Origin: Pseudomonadota bacterium
Lineage (GTDB): Bacteria > Myxococcota_A > Bradymonadia > UBA4248
Reading direction: 5' to 3'
DNA: 40,285 nucleotides
NCBI GenBank assembly: GCA_017464085.1
Contig: JAFUEE010000183.1
Span: 1-40,285 of the forward strand
Part shown: in pieces, positions 9,124 through 17,952 of the stretch
How the letters are laid out: each line of letters begins with the position of its first letter
How positions within the stretch are numbered: position 1 is the first letter of the stretch
Position numbers and translations under genes: made by a program
Notes under the pieces: generated by a model
Databases searched by the model: none
Seen by the model: the letters and a program-made list of their open reading frames with translations, nothing else
Told to the model about the DNA's origin: nothing

Positions 9124-12100
9124 ATGAGTTCCAGATATAAAAAGTATTTTTTACTCGCGTTGGCCGCGCTTGCGCTGGAGGGGTGCAGTTCGACATGCAA
9201 GGATCGCGGGGAGTGTGAATGCGCGACGCGTTTTGATTGTCAGGAAGGCGAACTGTGCCGAGAGGGGGCATGTGTCGCGGATGACCGCGAGCCTTGGATC
9301 GTGCCGGAGCGCAAGTTTGGGGAGGCGTGCATCGGTCACCGCGAATGCATAGATGGGGTCTGCCTGCCAATCGGGCCCGATAACGGCGGTGTCTGTTCAG
9401 TGTTTTGCGAAACCTCAGAGGACTGTTCGGAAGGATGGTCGTGCAAAGCATGGACGAGCAGCGATTACTTCTCTGGCGGCACGCATGTCTGCGTTCAGGA
9501 TATTTCAGCAAAGCTTTGCTTGCCGTGTGCGGTGGATGGGCACTGCAATGCCACAGGCGATCTCTGCGTCAGCTTGCCCGAGGGGCGCGTCTGCGCGCGC
9601 GATTGCAGTCAGGAACCTTGTCCGGAGGGATATACATGCGAGACTGTGGAGCATAACGATACGTCGTATGCGCAGTGTCTTCCGCGCGACAACTCCTGCG
9701 AATGCGGTCCAGGAAAGGAAGGGATGGGGCGCGCATGCACGAACAGCAATGAATTTGGCATCTGCGCCGGCTGGTCGTTCTGCCGTGTCAAGGATGGTGA
9801 ATATGCCTGGAGCGATTGCGATGCCACGGTGCCTGCGGCTGAAGTGTGCAATGGCATAGATGACGACTGCGATGGGCTTGTGGACAGCTTTGATCCAGGG
9901 CTGGTGCACGACGATCTCGGGGAGGACGGGGCGCTTTATCCGATCTGCTATCTGGGCGGATGCGTGGGGCGCTGGCAGTGCAAGCGCTTGGAGGAAGGCT
10001 CGTATGGCTGGTCGTGCGATGCAGGGGACCCAGAACGCGAGATTTGCAACGGTGCGGACGACAACTGCAATGGGGAGATTGATGAGGCATTCAAAGAAGG
10101 CGATCTTTATGTCGATCTGAACAACTGCGGATCGTGCGGCGCTTCTTGTCTGGATGTGCTCTCTCATCTCAGGCGCGACAAGGACGGCACGGTCAAGGCG
10201 GATGCTGCGGCTTGTATCGTCCGCGATGGCGCTGCGGTCTGTATCCCGGTCGCCTGTGAGCCCGGATATTATCCCTATCCGCATGACAATCCGGTATCGT
10301 GTCTCAAGCTCGAATCGCCTTCTTGTCAGGTATGCGGGGCGGACGAAGATTGCCATGTCTATTCTGATCGCTGCCTGGACCTCGATGGGGATTTTGGTAA
10401 GCATTGCCTTCAGAGCTGCGATGCCGATTCCCCGTATGATGGCTGCACTGGAAATGTCGGCGAACAGAGCTGCTGTCCTGCGGGCTATACTTGCCGCGAT
10501 AAGGATGGCGGCAAATTCTGTGTGCCCAAGGGGGAGAGTTGCAGCTGTGATGCCAGCAAGCTCAACATGGTGCGCAACTGCGCTGTTTCTGCGGGCACCG
10601 ATGTCTGCCAGGGGCGGCAGACGTGTGAGAAGATAGAAGGCGACACTTTTGCATGGAGCGCATGCAGCGCAGAATCTCTGACGCTTGAAGTCTGTGATGG
10701 CCAGGATAATAACTGCAACGGCGAAGTCGATGAGGACTTCAAGGATGAGCAGGGCCGCTATAATGCTGAAGAGCACTGCGGTGCGTGCAATGAGGATTGC
10801 CCGAGCCGTTGGAAAGCGCCCGAGCTTCATGCGAACGGAGCCTGCCTGCTCGATGGGGAGGCGTATGCTTGCAAGTTTACGGGATGCAAGCTTGAAAAAG
10901 AGATATACGGCAAGCAATGCCGCGAAGATCGCGACTGCGGTGCCGGCATGCGCTGCGATCGCCAGGTGTTTTATTGCGTTGCCGAAACAGGGGAGACAGC
11001 GTCTGCATCGTGCGAAAGCGACAGCGACTGCCGGAAAATCAGCAGCGCGCACACCTGTGTGGATAAGGTCTGCCGTGTCGAGATCCAGTATTATGACGTG
11101 AACGGTATTGCAGCGGACGGCTGTGAATGCGGTGTTGCTATCCATGGCAGCAGCGATGAGCCTGATGTTTTCAGCGTATGGCCTTCTGCGGACAGCCTCT
11201 ATATCGACCGGAATTGCGATGGCGTGGACGGCACGATTGAGACATCCCTGTTTGTCAGTGCGCAGTCGGCTGATTCAAGAGGCACGATGGATGCGCCCTA
11301 CCGGACGATTGGTGAAGCGATCAACGCATTTGATGCTTCCAAGCATACGGCTATTCTGGTTGCGGCCGGCACATATCTGGAGCATGTCGAGCTCAAATCG
11401 GGCGTCCATATCTATGGCGGTTACAGCGCGGATTTCAAAAATCGCAATATCGTCCTCAATCCGACGCAGATCATGGGGCCGCCTCCTGCCGAGGGCGGAC
11501 ATCCGGGGTCAGTCTATATCCCGGCAGTGAAGCGCAAGACGGTTCTGAGCGGTTTTACGATTCAGGGCTATGATGTTTCCGAGAGCCATGCGGCGGACGG
11601 CAGCAATGGTCGCAACTCGTATGCGGTCTATATGGCAGAAGCCTCCAGTCAGATCGCGCTCTCCAATAATATGATTATTGCCGGGCGGGCAGAAGACGGC
11701 GGACGCGGTGCTTCCGGAGGTTCCGGGTATGCAGGCGGGGATGGCGTGAATGGCCGTGACAGTCGGGAATGCACGGATCAATGGTGTGATGGGCAGTACA
11801 CGGAAGGCGGAAACGGCGGTGCCAACAGTCATTGTTCGTCGGCCAATGGGCGTACGGGCGCGACATCGCGCGGCGGCTCTGTGCAGCAGGACTTCTATTA
11901 TGGGGATGGCCTCGATGGCGCAGGCGGTGCCAATAATTCGTACAATCACAGCTATGCCGAGCAGGAGCCTTATTGCAAGTATGACTGCACGTCTGGCGGC
12001 TATGCGAATGGCTCGAACGGCAAGAATGGTGAGAATGGCGGCAATGGCGTGGGCGGCAACGGCTGTTTGGATGCCCTTGGTGCGGTTGTGGATAACGAGT

Positions 12101-12735
12101 GGGTCGGGCTTGGCGGCAGCAAAGGTTCGCGAGGTTCGGCCGCGACGGGCGGTGGCGGTGGCGGTGCCGGGGGAAGCGCCATCAACAACAACAGCAGTTC
12201 GTGCATTTATGGCAATCTGCTCGGTGATATCGGCGGTTCTGGTGGCGGCGGCGGCGCAGGGGGATGCGGCGGTGATGGCGGCCAGGGCGGCGGTGCCGGG
12301 GGCGGTGCTTTTGGCATCTGGATCGCCTCGTTTGCCTCAGATCCCTTACTGACGGCAAATCAGATCCGTCTGGGCATTCCTGGCAAAGGCGGTGATGGCG
12401 GCGGCGGCGGTGCAGGCGGCAAAGGCGGCAAAGGTGGTGTCGGCGGCAGGTCGATCGCGCCTGCGTGGTGTGCTGGCGCTGGCGGCTCAGGCGGAGGCGG
12501 CGGCGATGGCGGTTCCGGCGGCGGCGGCGGCGGCGGATGCGGCGGCATATCTGTCGGTATCGCAGGCATCAGCATCTCGAAGACTTTTGAAGATAAAAAT
12601 ACTTTCATCTATCCTGAAGATGATGAGACCAAAGCCTATGGCTTGCCGGGAAACGGCGGCGATTCGCCTGCTGGCGATCAGGCCGTTGGCGATTCCGGGG
12701 CTGTTGGAAAGTCGTATTTTGTTCTATCTTTTTAA
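9124..12735 (+). CDS. Lipoprotein with MopE metal-binding motifs, beta-helix and Gly-rich C-terminus
   Basis: About 1,203 residues. Start ATG 9124 is chosen because GAGG lies six bases upstream and it opens directly into a lipoprotein signal (hydrophobic stretch, L-E-G-C, Cys21); Glu at -2 of the lipobox is unusual. Cys-rich EGF-like modules follow. Three MopE-type motifs of the form (V/I)-C-(N/D)-G-x-D-(D/N)-(D/N)-C-(D/N)-G start at residues 241, 307 and 523; this Pfam 'Cu-binding MopE' motif binds metal in the family. From ~716 comes a right-handed beta-helix start (P-Y-R-T-I-G-E-A-I, then G-V-H-I-Y-G-G-Y), as in DUF1565/pectate-lyase-like proteins. From ~860 to 1150 the chain is extremely Gly-rich. 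Probably a surface-exposed adhesin or matrix protein. It sits between the metalloprotease and a membrane protein on the same strand. Confidence 0.85.
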   Translation: MSSRYKKYFLLALAALALEGCSSTCKDRGECECATRFDCQEGELCREGACVADDREPWIVPERKFGEACIGHRECIDGVCLPIGPDNGGVCSVFCETSEDCSEGWSCKAWTSSDYFSGGTHVCVQDISAKLCLPCAVDGHCNATGDLCVSLPEGRVCARDCSQEPCPEGYTCETVEHNDTSYAQCLPRDNSCECGPGKEGMGRACTNSNEFGICAGWSFCRVKDGEYAWSDCDATVPAAEVCNGIDDDCDGLVDSFDPGLVHDDLGEDGALYPICYLGGCVGRWQCKRLEEGSYGWSCDAGDPEREICNGADDNCNGEIDEAFKEGDLYVDLNNCGSCGASCLDVLSHLRRDKDGTVKADAAACIVRDGAAVCIPVACEPGYYPYPHDNPVSCLKLESPSCQVCGADEDCHVYSDRCLDLDGDFGKHCLQSCDADSPYDGCTGNVGEQSCCPAGYTCRDKDGGKFCVPKGESCSCDASKLNMVRNCAVSAGTDVCQGRQTCEKIEGDTFAWSACSAESLTLEVCDGQDNNCNGEVDEDFKDEQGRYNAEEHCGACNEDCPSRWKAPELHANGACLLDGEAYACKFTGCKLEKEIYGKQCREDRDCGAGMRCDRQVFYCVAETGETASASCESDSDCRKISSAHTCVDKVCRVEIQYYDVNGIAADGCECGVAIHGSSDEPDVFSVWPSADSLYIDRNCDGVDGTIETSLFVSAQSADSRGTMDAPYRTIGEAINAFDASKHTAILVAAGTYLEHVELKSGVHIYGGYSADFKNRNIVLNPTQIMGPPPAEGGHPGSVYIPAVKRKTVLSGFTIQGYDVSESHAADGSNGRNSYAVYMAEASSQIALSNNMIIAGRAEDGGRGASGGSGYAGGDGVNGRDSRECTDQWCDGQYTEGGNGGANSHCSSANGRTGATSRGGSVQQDFYYGDGLDGAGGANNSYNHSYAEQEPYCKYDCTSGGYANGSNGKNGENGGNGVGGNGCLDALGAVVDNEWVGLGGSKGSRGSAATGGGGGGAGGSAINNNSSSCIYGNLLGDIGGSGGGGGAGGCGGDGGQGGGAGGGAFGIWIASFASDPLLTANQIRLGIPGKGGDGGGGGAGGKGGKGGVGGRSIAPAWCAGAGGSGGGGGDGGSGGGGGGGCGGISVGIAGISISKTFEDKNTFIYPEDDETKAYGLPGNGGDSPAGDQAVGDSGAVGKSYFVLSF

Positions 12736-12751
12736 GATTTAAGACTGAAAT

Positions 12752-14212
12752 ATGCGCATCCACTATCTGACTTATTATCGCCTGGCGTTTGAGCAGTTCA
12801 GGGAAGCAGGCGCTAAAATCTGTGTTTGGATCATATTCTGGATGGGACTGGGCTGTTTCAGTCCCTTCCTGCTATTCAATTACACGTATCACGAGTATCT
12901 CAAGCTGATGCTCGGCATCTCTGAGTCGATCGCGACACCGGTTATCGGGCAAGGGGCCAGTTTTCTGCTCAGCGTGGCTTTCATCTCCGTCATGATATAC
13001 AGCATGATGGGCGTCGTGCAGCAGACAGGCGATGATTCCGATGCCAATTGGCTGACCTGCGGCATACAGGGCGTGCTTCATCCGTTGCGCGCCATTCGGG
13101 TTTCGGTCGTGCTCATCATCGTGTCGCTTCTCTATGCGGTGCTCGTGGGCTTTTGTTCGCTTGGCATGGCTTTCATCATTCCGTTTGCCGGGCCTATTTT
13201 GGCGATGTTATTCGTGCTCGCTGCATACGCGGTTTATATCTATGCAAGCACGGGAATCGGATATGCGTGGTTTCTCATGCTGGATGATTCTGAGATGACG
13301 GGCACGGCTGCGATACGCGGATCTATTGACGAAATCCGTGGGCGGCGCATGCCGATTCTCGGGCTTCTTCTGCCGGTCCTGATTGCCAGCGTGCTGCTGG
13401 GCATCGGCATGGGCGCGACATATTACAAGTATATTTCTCCGCGTGTGACGGAGGGGGAGCTTGCGGTTGAGACGTATCATCAGGCCATGCAGAATCGCCG
13501 TGATATGGCCTTTTACCAGAATGCAGACAAGTTCATGGCTTTGGAGAGCGACAAGAAATATTACCGTCATGTCGTCGAAAATGAGTTCTATTCTCCCCAG
13601 GTGCCTGAATATGAGACGTTTGACGGGAGTTTCGGGGAGTTTGTCTCGGCACTCGCGCAATATGGGGCGGATCGTGAGGAGTTTCTTGCGATCCGCGAGC
13701 ATCGAGAGGTCTTGCCGCTCGTGCGGTCTTACCGCGAGCATCCTGCGGGCAGCAAACGCTGGGGCGTGCTCTCGTTGCTCTGTGCGCTCGGGGAGTGCCT
13801 GTTGGCAGCCGTTGCGCTTGTGCTGTTGTTCAAGGTCTATCGCGAGCGGCTGCCTCTGGTTGAGCTCGAAGCGGACCCTGAGCAGCAGAAGCATCCGGAG
13901 ATGCTGCTTCACAGCGAGCCGCGCAAATCTCAGCCATCAGGCTCCCCGGACCAGCCCAAATCAGTTGTCTTGAGCAAGGCGGTCTTGCCGATGGCGGAAC
14001 CTGTCGTGAAAGACGGGCAGGAGTCGATTGATCCTGGCATGGACTTGAAGCTCGGGGATCTTGATGCGCAAGAGGAAGCCCGGACGGCTGAAGCGCCAGA
14101 AGTTTCGCCCTCGGCCTCCGAGGCAGATTCTGAAAATGCTGGAAATCCTGAAAAAGCTGAGCAATCCGATAGAGTGGATGAGATCGATCCGGGATTTACG
14201 CTTAAATTTTAG
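12752..14212 (+). CDS. Polytopic membrane protein of unknown function with acidic tail
   Basis: 486 residues. ATG 12752 lies 16 bases after the preceding stop, so it is probably translated from the same message; its ribosome-binding site is weak. Residues ~20-230 hold four or five hydrophobic segments typical of an inner-membrane protein. A soluble loop rich in charged residues follows (~230-330), then another membrane span (~335-362, ending F-K-V-Y-R-E-R). The last ~120 residues are Pro/Glu/Asp-rich and low in complexity, with I-D-P-G-M-D-L-K-L and a terminal I-D-P-G-F-T-L-K-F that look like short repeated linear motifs. I do not recognise the family. Context suggests an envelope role linked to the two upstream genes. 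Confidence 0.7.
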   Translation: MRIHYLTYYRLAFEQFREAGAKICVWIIFWMGLGCFSPFLLFNYTYHEYLKLMLGISESIATPVIGQGASFLLSVAFISVMIYSMMGVVQQTGDDSDANWLTCGIQGVLHPLRAIRVSVVLIIVSLLYAVLVGFCSLGMAFIIPFAGPILAMLFVLAAYAVYIYASTGIGYAWFLMLDDSEMTGTAAIRGSIDEIRGRRMPILGLLLPVLIASVLLGIGMGATYYKYISPRVTEGELAVETYHQAMQNRRDMAFYQNADKFMALESDKKYYRHVVENEFYSPQVPEYETFDGSFGEFVSALAQYGADREEFLAIREHREVLPLVRSYREHPAGSKRWGVLSLLCALGECLLAAVALVLLFKVYRERLPLVELEADPEQQKHPEMLLHSEPRKSQPSGSPDQPKSVVLSKAVLPMAEPVVKDGQESIDPGMDLKLGDLDAQEEARTAEAPEVSPSASEADSENAGNPEKAEQSDRVDEIDPGFTLKF

Positions 14213-14215
14213 GTG

Positions 14216-14319
14216 GTCATGGCTATGCTGCCGCATACGCCATGACAGTCCTGGCTATGCTGCCGCATACGCCAGGCGCGCGCCGCTGTTCATTGCAGTT
14301 GCAATGGACACGCGGCGCG
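14216..14319. repeat. Three bulged TAT/ATA hairpins between convergent genes
   Basis: Copy 1 (14216-14246): outer GTCATGGC. Copy 2 (14250-14276): outer CCTGGC. Both share the same inner segment, CTATGCTGCCGCATAC, and have C unpaired after ATA. Their outer stems differ but each is self-complementary. Copy 3 (14279-14319): outer CGCGCCGC, a 10-bp inner stem starting TGT and ending ACA, one G-T pair, and again a single unpaired C before the outer 3' arm. The cluster fills the gap between two genes that end towards each other, so it could act as a two-way terminator, although there is no clean T-run. Confidence 0.85.
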
Positions 14320-14326
14320 TTTGCGT

Positions 14327-14767
14327 TTACGCGTTTGCTTTTGCGCTTTCCAGAAGCAGGTCGATGCCGTTGCTGAGGTCGCCTGATTTGCAGAGGCAAG
14401 TCGCCATAAGGAGGCGCAGCGAGGAATTCTGCGGGTCGAGTTTGCGCGCGGCTTTGAGATAGTAGGTCGCTGCGCGGTAGTCCTGTCGGATCAGGCAGAT
14501 ATTGCCGAGGAGCCTGAGGACTTCGACTTGCTGGTCATCGCGCAACGGGACGAGTTTTCTGCCTTCTTCGAGGAGCTTGATTGCATCGACATATTTGTGC
14601 TGCTCCGCGAGCGCGAGCGCATAATGCGTGCGGGCCGGCAGATAGTTTGGATTGATCTGTAGGGCATCCTTGAAATTGGTGCAGGCGTCCGGATACTCTT
14701 TTTTATTGAAGAAGAACAGGCCGCGTTCAAAGAATTTCTGGACGCGAATGAGGTCGGAAGCTGACAT
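14327..14767 (-). CDS. Tetratricopeptide-repeat (TPR) protein
   Basis: 146 residues, start ATG 14767 with AGGAG six bases upstream. Nearly the whole protein is TPR helix pairs. Residues ~10-43 read as a clear TPR (F-F-E-R-G-L-F-F-F then A-L-Q-I-N-P-N-Y), followed by about three more, including A-A-R-K-L-D-P-Q-N. TPRs are protein-protein scaffolds. There is no signal peptide, so it is probably cytoplasmic. It starts 12 bases after the stop of the upstream gene and should share its message. Its partner is unknown; the acidic protein encoded next to it is the natural candidate. Confidence 0.85.
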   Translation of the reverse strand: MSASDLIRVQKFFERGLFFFNKKEYPDACTNFKDALQINPNYLPARTHYALALAEQHKYVDAIKLLEEGRKLVPLRDDQQVEVLRLLGNICLIRQDYRAATYYLKAARKLDPQNSSLRLLMATCLCKSGDLSNGIDLLLESAKANA

Positions 14768-14779
14768 TTGGGCTCCTGT

Positions 14780-15541
14780 TTAATCGAGATCAAGGCTTGC
14801 GAAGCGATTGGAAGGATCGATCTGTTTGTCGCCTGCAGCGAGTTCGGGTGCCTTTGCGGGAACTTCAGGTGCTTCTTCGCGTGCGGCGGCGGCTTTGGCG
14901 AAGTCGTTTGAGCTGCTGGAGACCTGGGGATCGTCGCCGGGCGCGACATCCGCGATGGGGGGCGGGGCATCGAGGTCATCATCATCTTCTTCGGCGCGTG
15001 TCGGGGCGTCATCGAACATAAAGAAGCCGCGGTCGCTCGGTCCTTTGTTGTCTGCGAAGAGATCGGCCATGGAGGGCGTCTCAACCTTGGATACTGGCGC
15101 CTGGACCGGCCGCGGCGCGCTGCGCCAGGGCTTGTTGTCGAGTGCATCCATGCGCTCAGCCGGGCTCATCTCGTCTTCGTCATCGAGCGGCGAACCAGAG
15201 GCGGATGACTCTTCGGGCGCGCTTTCGCGCGCGAGTGTCGGTGTCGGGCCATTGAGGTCAAATTCGGCTTCCCCGATGGAGACATAGACGGTATAGGGGG
15301 TGACTCGGAATTTGCCGAGCTCGTCGAGATCGAGACTGTTCTGGAGCTGAACGAGCAGCTGCGAGAACGTGTAGCCCGAGAGGTCGCGCATCGTTTCGGG
15401 TTTGCTCACGGCCGAATCGAGTTTGACGGGTTCATTGAGCACATAGATGCGGAGCAGGTGCTCCATAAGGTCAATGAGTTCCTCTTTGGAGTACCGTTCG
15501 AGGGCGGCTCTGATTTCCTGATGTTGTGCATTCGAGGCCAT
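14780..15541 (-). CDS. Acidic protein with a helical N-terminal domain and disordered tail, unknown function
   Basis: 253 residues from ATG 15541, with GGA six bases upstream. The first ~105 residues look folded (E-E-L-I-D-L-M-E-H-L-L-R-I-Y, then a beta-rich stretch ending V-Y-V-S-I-G-E-A-E-F-D-L). The rest is rich in Asp, Glu, Ser, Pro and Ala, including E-E-D-D-D-D-L-D, and is probably disordered. There is no signal peptide or membrane span. I do not recognise the family. Tight spacing to the TPR gene (12 bases) and an 88-base gap from the pentapeptide gene suggest a three-gene operon. A regulator or scaffold with a flexible tail would fit but is unproven. Confidence 0.75.
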   Translation of the reverse strand: MASNAQHQEIRAALERYSKEELIDLMEHLLRIYVLNEPVKLDSAVSKPETMRDLSGYTFSQLLVQLQNSLDLDELGKFRVTPYTVYVSIGEAEFDLNGPTPTLARESAPEESSASGSPLDDEDEMSPAERMDALDNKPWRSAPRPVQAPVSKVETPSMADLFADNKGPSDRGFFMFDDAPTRAEEDDDDLDAPPPIADVAPGDDPQVSSSSNDFAKAAAAREEAPEVPAKAPELAAGDKQIDPSNRFASLDLD

Positions 15542-15629
15542 GATGGATCCTTGTCCGTGTATTTGAAAGAGAGAAACCGCAGCCGCCGGGGTGTTGCCGG
15601 ACGGCCGAAAAATGTGATTGATCGTAATG

Positions 15630-16322
15630 TCAGCGCTGAACGTTTGCCATGTCGTCCTGATAGTATTTGCAGTCGATGAGGACTGCGCCGCGCATGTCGG
15701 CCCAGGCGAGGTTTGCCCCGCGAAGATCGACGCGGATCAGGATGGCATCAGCAAAATTGGCGGCAAAGAGATTGGCGTCTTTCAGGGAAGAGTCCAGAAT
15801 CATTGCGCGTCTGAACATGGCGCGGCTGAGCTCGGCCTGGCCGTTGTTTGAACAGGTGAACTGGCTCTGCGCGATGAAGGCATTTTCGAAGCGCGCGCCG
15901 TACATGTTCGTATCCTGGAACTGTGTCTTGACGATTTTGGCGTTGCAGAAGGAGACATTTGGCAGCTCAGAGCTGAAAATGCTCGAATTCTGGATATAAG
16001 CCTGATCGAATCCGCATTCGCGCGCCTGGCAGTTGAGCATGTTCAGCTCGTCAAATTCCGCAAATCTGAAAGAAGACCGGCAGATATCGCCTGCTGTCAT
16101 CTGAAGGGCTTTGCCCTCAAATTCATCAAAGCTCGCGTTGTTTGCGGTGATTTTGTGGATGAGGACATTTGTGAAATGTTTCTCCGCAAACGATGTGTTC
16201 TTGACCAGGACATCGCGAATCGCGAAGCCGTCAAGCGAACCGCTTCTGATGTGATCCTTGAGGTCCATCTCGGAGGAAATGACATTTTGGTAATCGGTCA
16301 GTGGTTTTTGTTCGGGAGGCAT
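15630..16322 (-). CDS. Pentapeptide-repeat protein
   Basis: About 230 residues from ATG 16322; a TTG two codons upstream is less likely. From residue ~45 on, the sequence follows the A-(D/N)-L-x-x pattern with a small or hydrophobic central residue every fifth position. It is clearest near the C-terminus, where A-N-F-A-D-A, L-R-G-A-N-L-A-W-A-D-M and R-G-A-V-L-I-D-C occur. Such proteins fold as a right-handed quadrilateral beta-helix. Some (Qnr, MfpA) mimic DNA and protect gyrase, but most have no known role and nothing here identifies a target. It has no signal peptide. It is probably the first gene of the operon that continues with the acidic and TPR proteins. Confidence 0.85.
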   Translation of the reverse strand: MPPEQKPLTDYQNVISSEMDLKDHIRSGSLDGFAIRDVLVKNTSFAEKHFTNVLIHKITANNASFDEFEGKALQMTAGDICRSSFRFAEFDELNMLNCQARECGFDQAYIQNSSIFSSELPNVSFCNAKIVKTQFQDTNMYGARFENAFIAQSQFTCSNNGQAELSRAMFRRAMILDSSLKDANLFAANFADAILIRVDLRGANLAWADMRGAVLIDCKYYQDDMANVQR

Positions 16323-16368
16323 AATCAATCCAGAAATGAGTCGGGCTGTGATGAAACCAAGACATATC

Positions 16369-16397
16369 TATATTACCGCGAACAGGATTTGCGTCAA
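16369..16397 (-). promoter_or_regulatory. Candidate promoter of the pentapeptide-repeat operon
   Basis: On the minus strand TTGACG (16397-16392) is followed 17 bases later by AATATA (16374-16369). An alternative -10, TATAGA (16372-16367), lies at a 19-base spacing. Transcription would start near 16360, about 40 bases before the ATG at 16322. Confidence 0.5.
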
Positions 16398-16407
16398 CCG
16401 ATTTTAG

Positions 16408-16428
16408 GCAATTAGCAATTAGCAATTT
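16408..16428. repeat. Triple GCAATTA tandem repeat upstream of a promoter
   Basis: The heptamer GCAATTA occurs three times in a row (third copy GCAATTT). On the minus strand it sits about 11 bases upstream of the -35 of the pentapeptide operon, the place of an UP element or activator site. Helical spacing of seven bases is unusual for a standard operator. Confidence 0.5.
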
Positions 16429-16531
16429 GTCAGCGCTCAAGGGCGATCCGTAACCCCGGGGAAGGTGGTTTCGTAAGGCAAAGTTGCAAATGGGCAACAA
16501 AACACTCCAGGGATGTGAACAGAGTATAAAA

Positions 16532-16596
16532 AAGCCGCCGTATGCCCGGCGGGCATAGGCGGCTTGCGAGCCGTATCGCCGCAGGGCGGCGATAGG
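16532..16596 (-). terminator. Two bulged TAT/ATA hairpins, probable nhaA terminator
   Basis: Copy 1 (16532-16565): outer stem AAGCCGCC, unpaired G, inner TATGCCC with loop GGC. Read on the minus strand it is followed directly by TTTTTT, so it makes a good intrinsic terminator for nhaA, whose stop is at 16613. Copy 2 (16571-16596): inner TATCGCCGC with loop AGG, unpaired G and only a two-pair outer stem. Its flanks, GCGAGCC before and GGGGAG after, are shared with the copy at 30881-30910. Confidence 0.75.
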
Positions 16597-16612
16597 GGAG
16601 TGCTTGAAAAAA

Positions 16613-17854
16613 TCAGGCGCGTCGTTCGGTCTTGCAGATCTTGGAGAGTGCGAACGCGACGACCATGCTGCCCAGGGAGAGCAGTGCGCCAAGTTTGGCG
16701 GCATCCTTCGTGTCGCCATCGGGGAATGCGACGCCGGCCACGAAGAGCGCGACGGTGAAGCCGATGCCGGCTGCAGAGCCGAGGACGAGCAGGTCTTTGT
16801 AGCTCATGCCTGCGGGCAGGCCGAGAATCTTGCCGGAAATGCCGCCGAACGTGAAGATGCCGACCATTTTGCCGATGATGAGCGCGAGCGCGACACAGGC
16901 GGTCGGGAAGCCGATCGTCGTGAATGCGACACCGGCGCTGGCCCAGCCGAACAGGCCGAGGATGATTTCTGTCGGGACATAGAAGGCTGTCTGGAGCTTG
17001 TTGAGCGCGTCGTCTTTGCCGCGTTCGTCATCCGAGTGGACGCCGTCGTCCTCAGCCGCGTGCGGCATGCAGACAACGATGGGGATGAAGCCGAGCGAGC
17101 AGTGGATGCCGGCATAACCGAAGCAGAGCCAGCTCAGAAGCATGAGGAAGAAATAGGGCACCCAGCTGTTCCAGCCGAGCTTTTTGTTGAACAGAAAGTA
17201 GCCGATGCACATCAGCACGACGACTGCGCCAAGGCCGATGAGCGTATTGATGCCGAAGCCGGAGCCGAACGCGACTGCGATGATGACGAGGCCGACGGCA
17301 TCGTCTGCGATCGCGAGCAGCAGAAGGAACGGGACTGCGGGGTGCTTGCCGCCAAAGATGATGCGCGCGATCATGGCGCTGAACGCGATATCTGTCGCCG
17401 TGGGGACGGCCCAGCCGTGCATCAGGTCGTTGGGGGTGCCGGTGCCCATCTCGTAGCCGAATGTGCCGTGGAAAAGCAATGCGATGAGCAGATAGACGCC
17501 GATCGGCCCGAGGACGCCGCCGGCTGTCGCGATGAGCGGGGTCGCTGCCTGTTTCGGGTTGTGGAGCGCGCCGCCGGGGAATGTCGCTTCAAAGACTTCC
17601 TTGCCGGCAGCCATGAAGAAGAAGGCCATCAGGAAGTCATTGATGAAGAAGTGCAGGTCAAAGTGCTTCATGCCGCTGCCGTCACCGATGTCGGTGCCGT
17701 AGATCGTGTTATCCATGAAGCTGAAATGGGCGTGCAGGATGTTGTGGTAGAGGTGGTTTGCTGCCTCCCCGCAGTTTGCCCAGACAAGCGCGATGACTGC
17801 CCCGATCACGAGCAGCAACGAGTTGTCGAGCAGGAATTTCCAAAGTTTTTTCAT
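16613..17854 (-). CDS. nhaA: Na+/H+ antiporter NhaA
   Basis: 413 residues, close to the ~390 usual for NhaA, with 11-12 hydrophobic segments. The diagnostic motifs are present: P-T-A-T-D-I-A-F at 151-158 (Asp155 corresponds to E. coli Asp133) and A-I-A-D-D-A-V at 181-187, whose Asp184-Asp185 pair corresponds to the ion-binding Asp163-Asp164. I-N-D-F-L-M-A-F-F-F near residue 75 and G-I-G-F-T-V-A-L-F near the C-terminus also fit. NhaA exchanges one Na+ out for two H+ in across the inner membrane and controls pH and sodium. A hydrophilic insertion near residues 285-305 (E-D-D-G-V-H-S-D-D-E-R-G) is longer than in E. coli. The gene stands alone, with start ATG 17854 behind GAGG and a hairpin terminator downstream. 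Confidence 0.95.
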   Translation of the reverse strand: MKKLWKFLLDNSLLLVIGAVIALVWANCGEAANHLYHNILHAHFSFMDNTIYGTDIGDGSGMKHFDLHFFINDFLMAFFFMAAGKEVFEATFPGGALHNPKQAATPLIATAGGVLGPIGVYLLIALLFHGTFGYEMGTGTPNDLMHGWAVPTATDIAFSAMIARIIFGGKHPAVPFLLLLAIADDAVGLVIIAVAFGSGFGINTLIGLGAVVVLMCIGYFLFNKKLGWNSWVPYFFLMLLSWLCFGYAGIHCSLGFIPIVVCMPHAAEDDGVHSDDERGKDDALNKLQTAFYVPTEIILGLFGWASAGVAFTTIGFPTACVALALIIGKMVGIFTFGGISGKILGLPAGMSYKDLLVLGSAAGIGFTVALFVAGVAFPDGDTKDAAKLGALLSLGSMVVAFALSKICKTERRA

Positions 17855-17952
17855 GATTCCTCACTCTGGTTAAGGGAAATAAAGAAACGGCATGTGGCCG
17901 GTGAGAACAACATTTGTGCGCGCGGTTTTATGCGCGTAAAACTTTAATACTA

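Noticed and set aside
9505..11145. Long minus-strand ORF (546 codons) opposite the MopE lipoprotein
   Set aside because: Shadow of a well supported gene; no ribosome-binding site and no recognisable domain.
16604..17947. Long plus-strand ORF (447 codons) opposite nhaA
   Set aside because: It is the mirror of a clearly identified NhaA frame; its Asp/Glu/Ala-rich composition is typical of an antisense shadow in GC-rich DNA.
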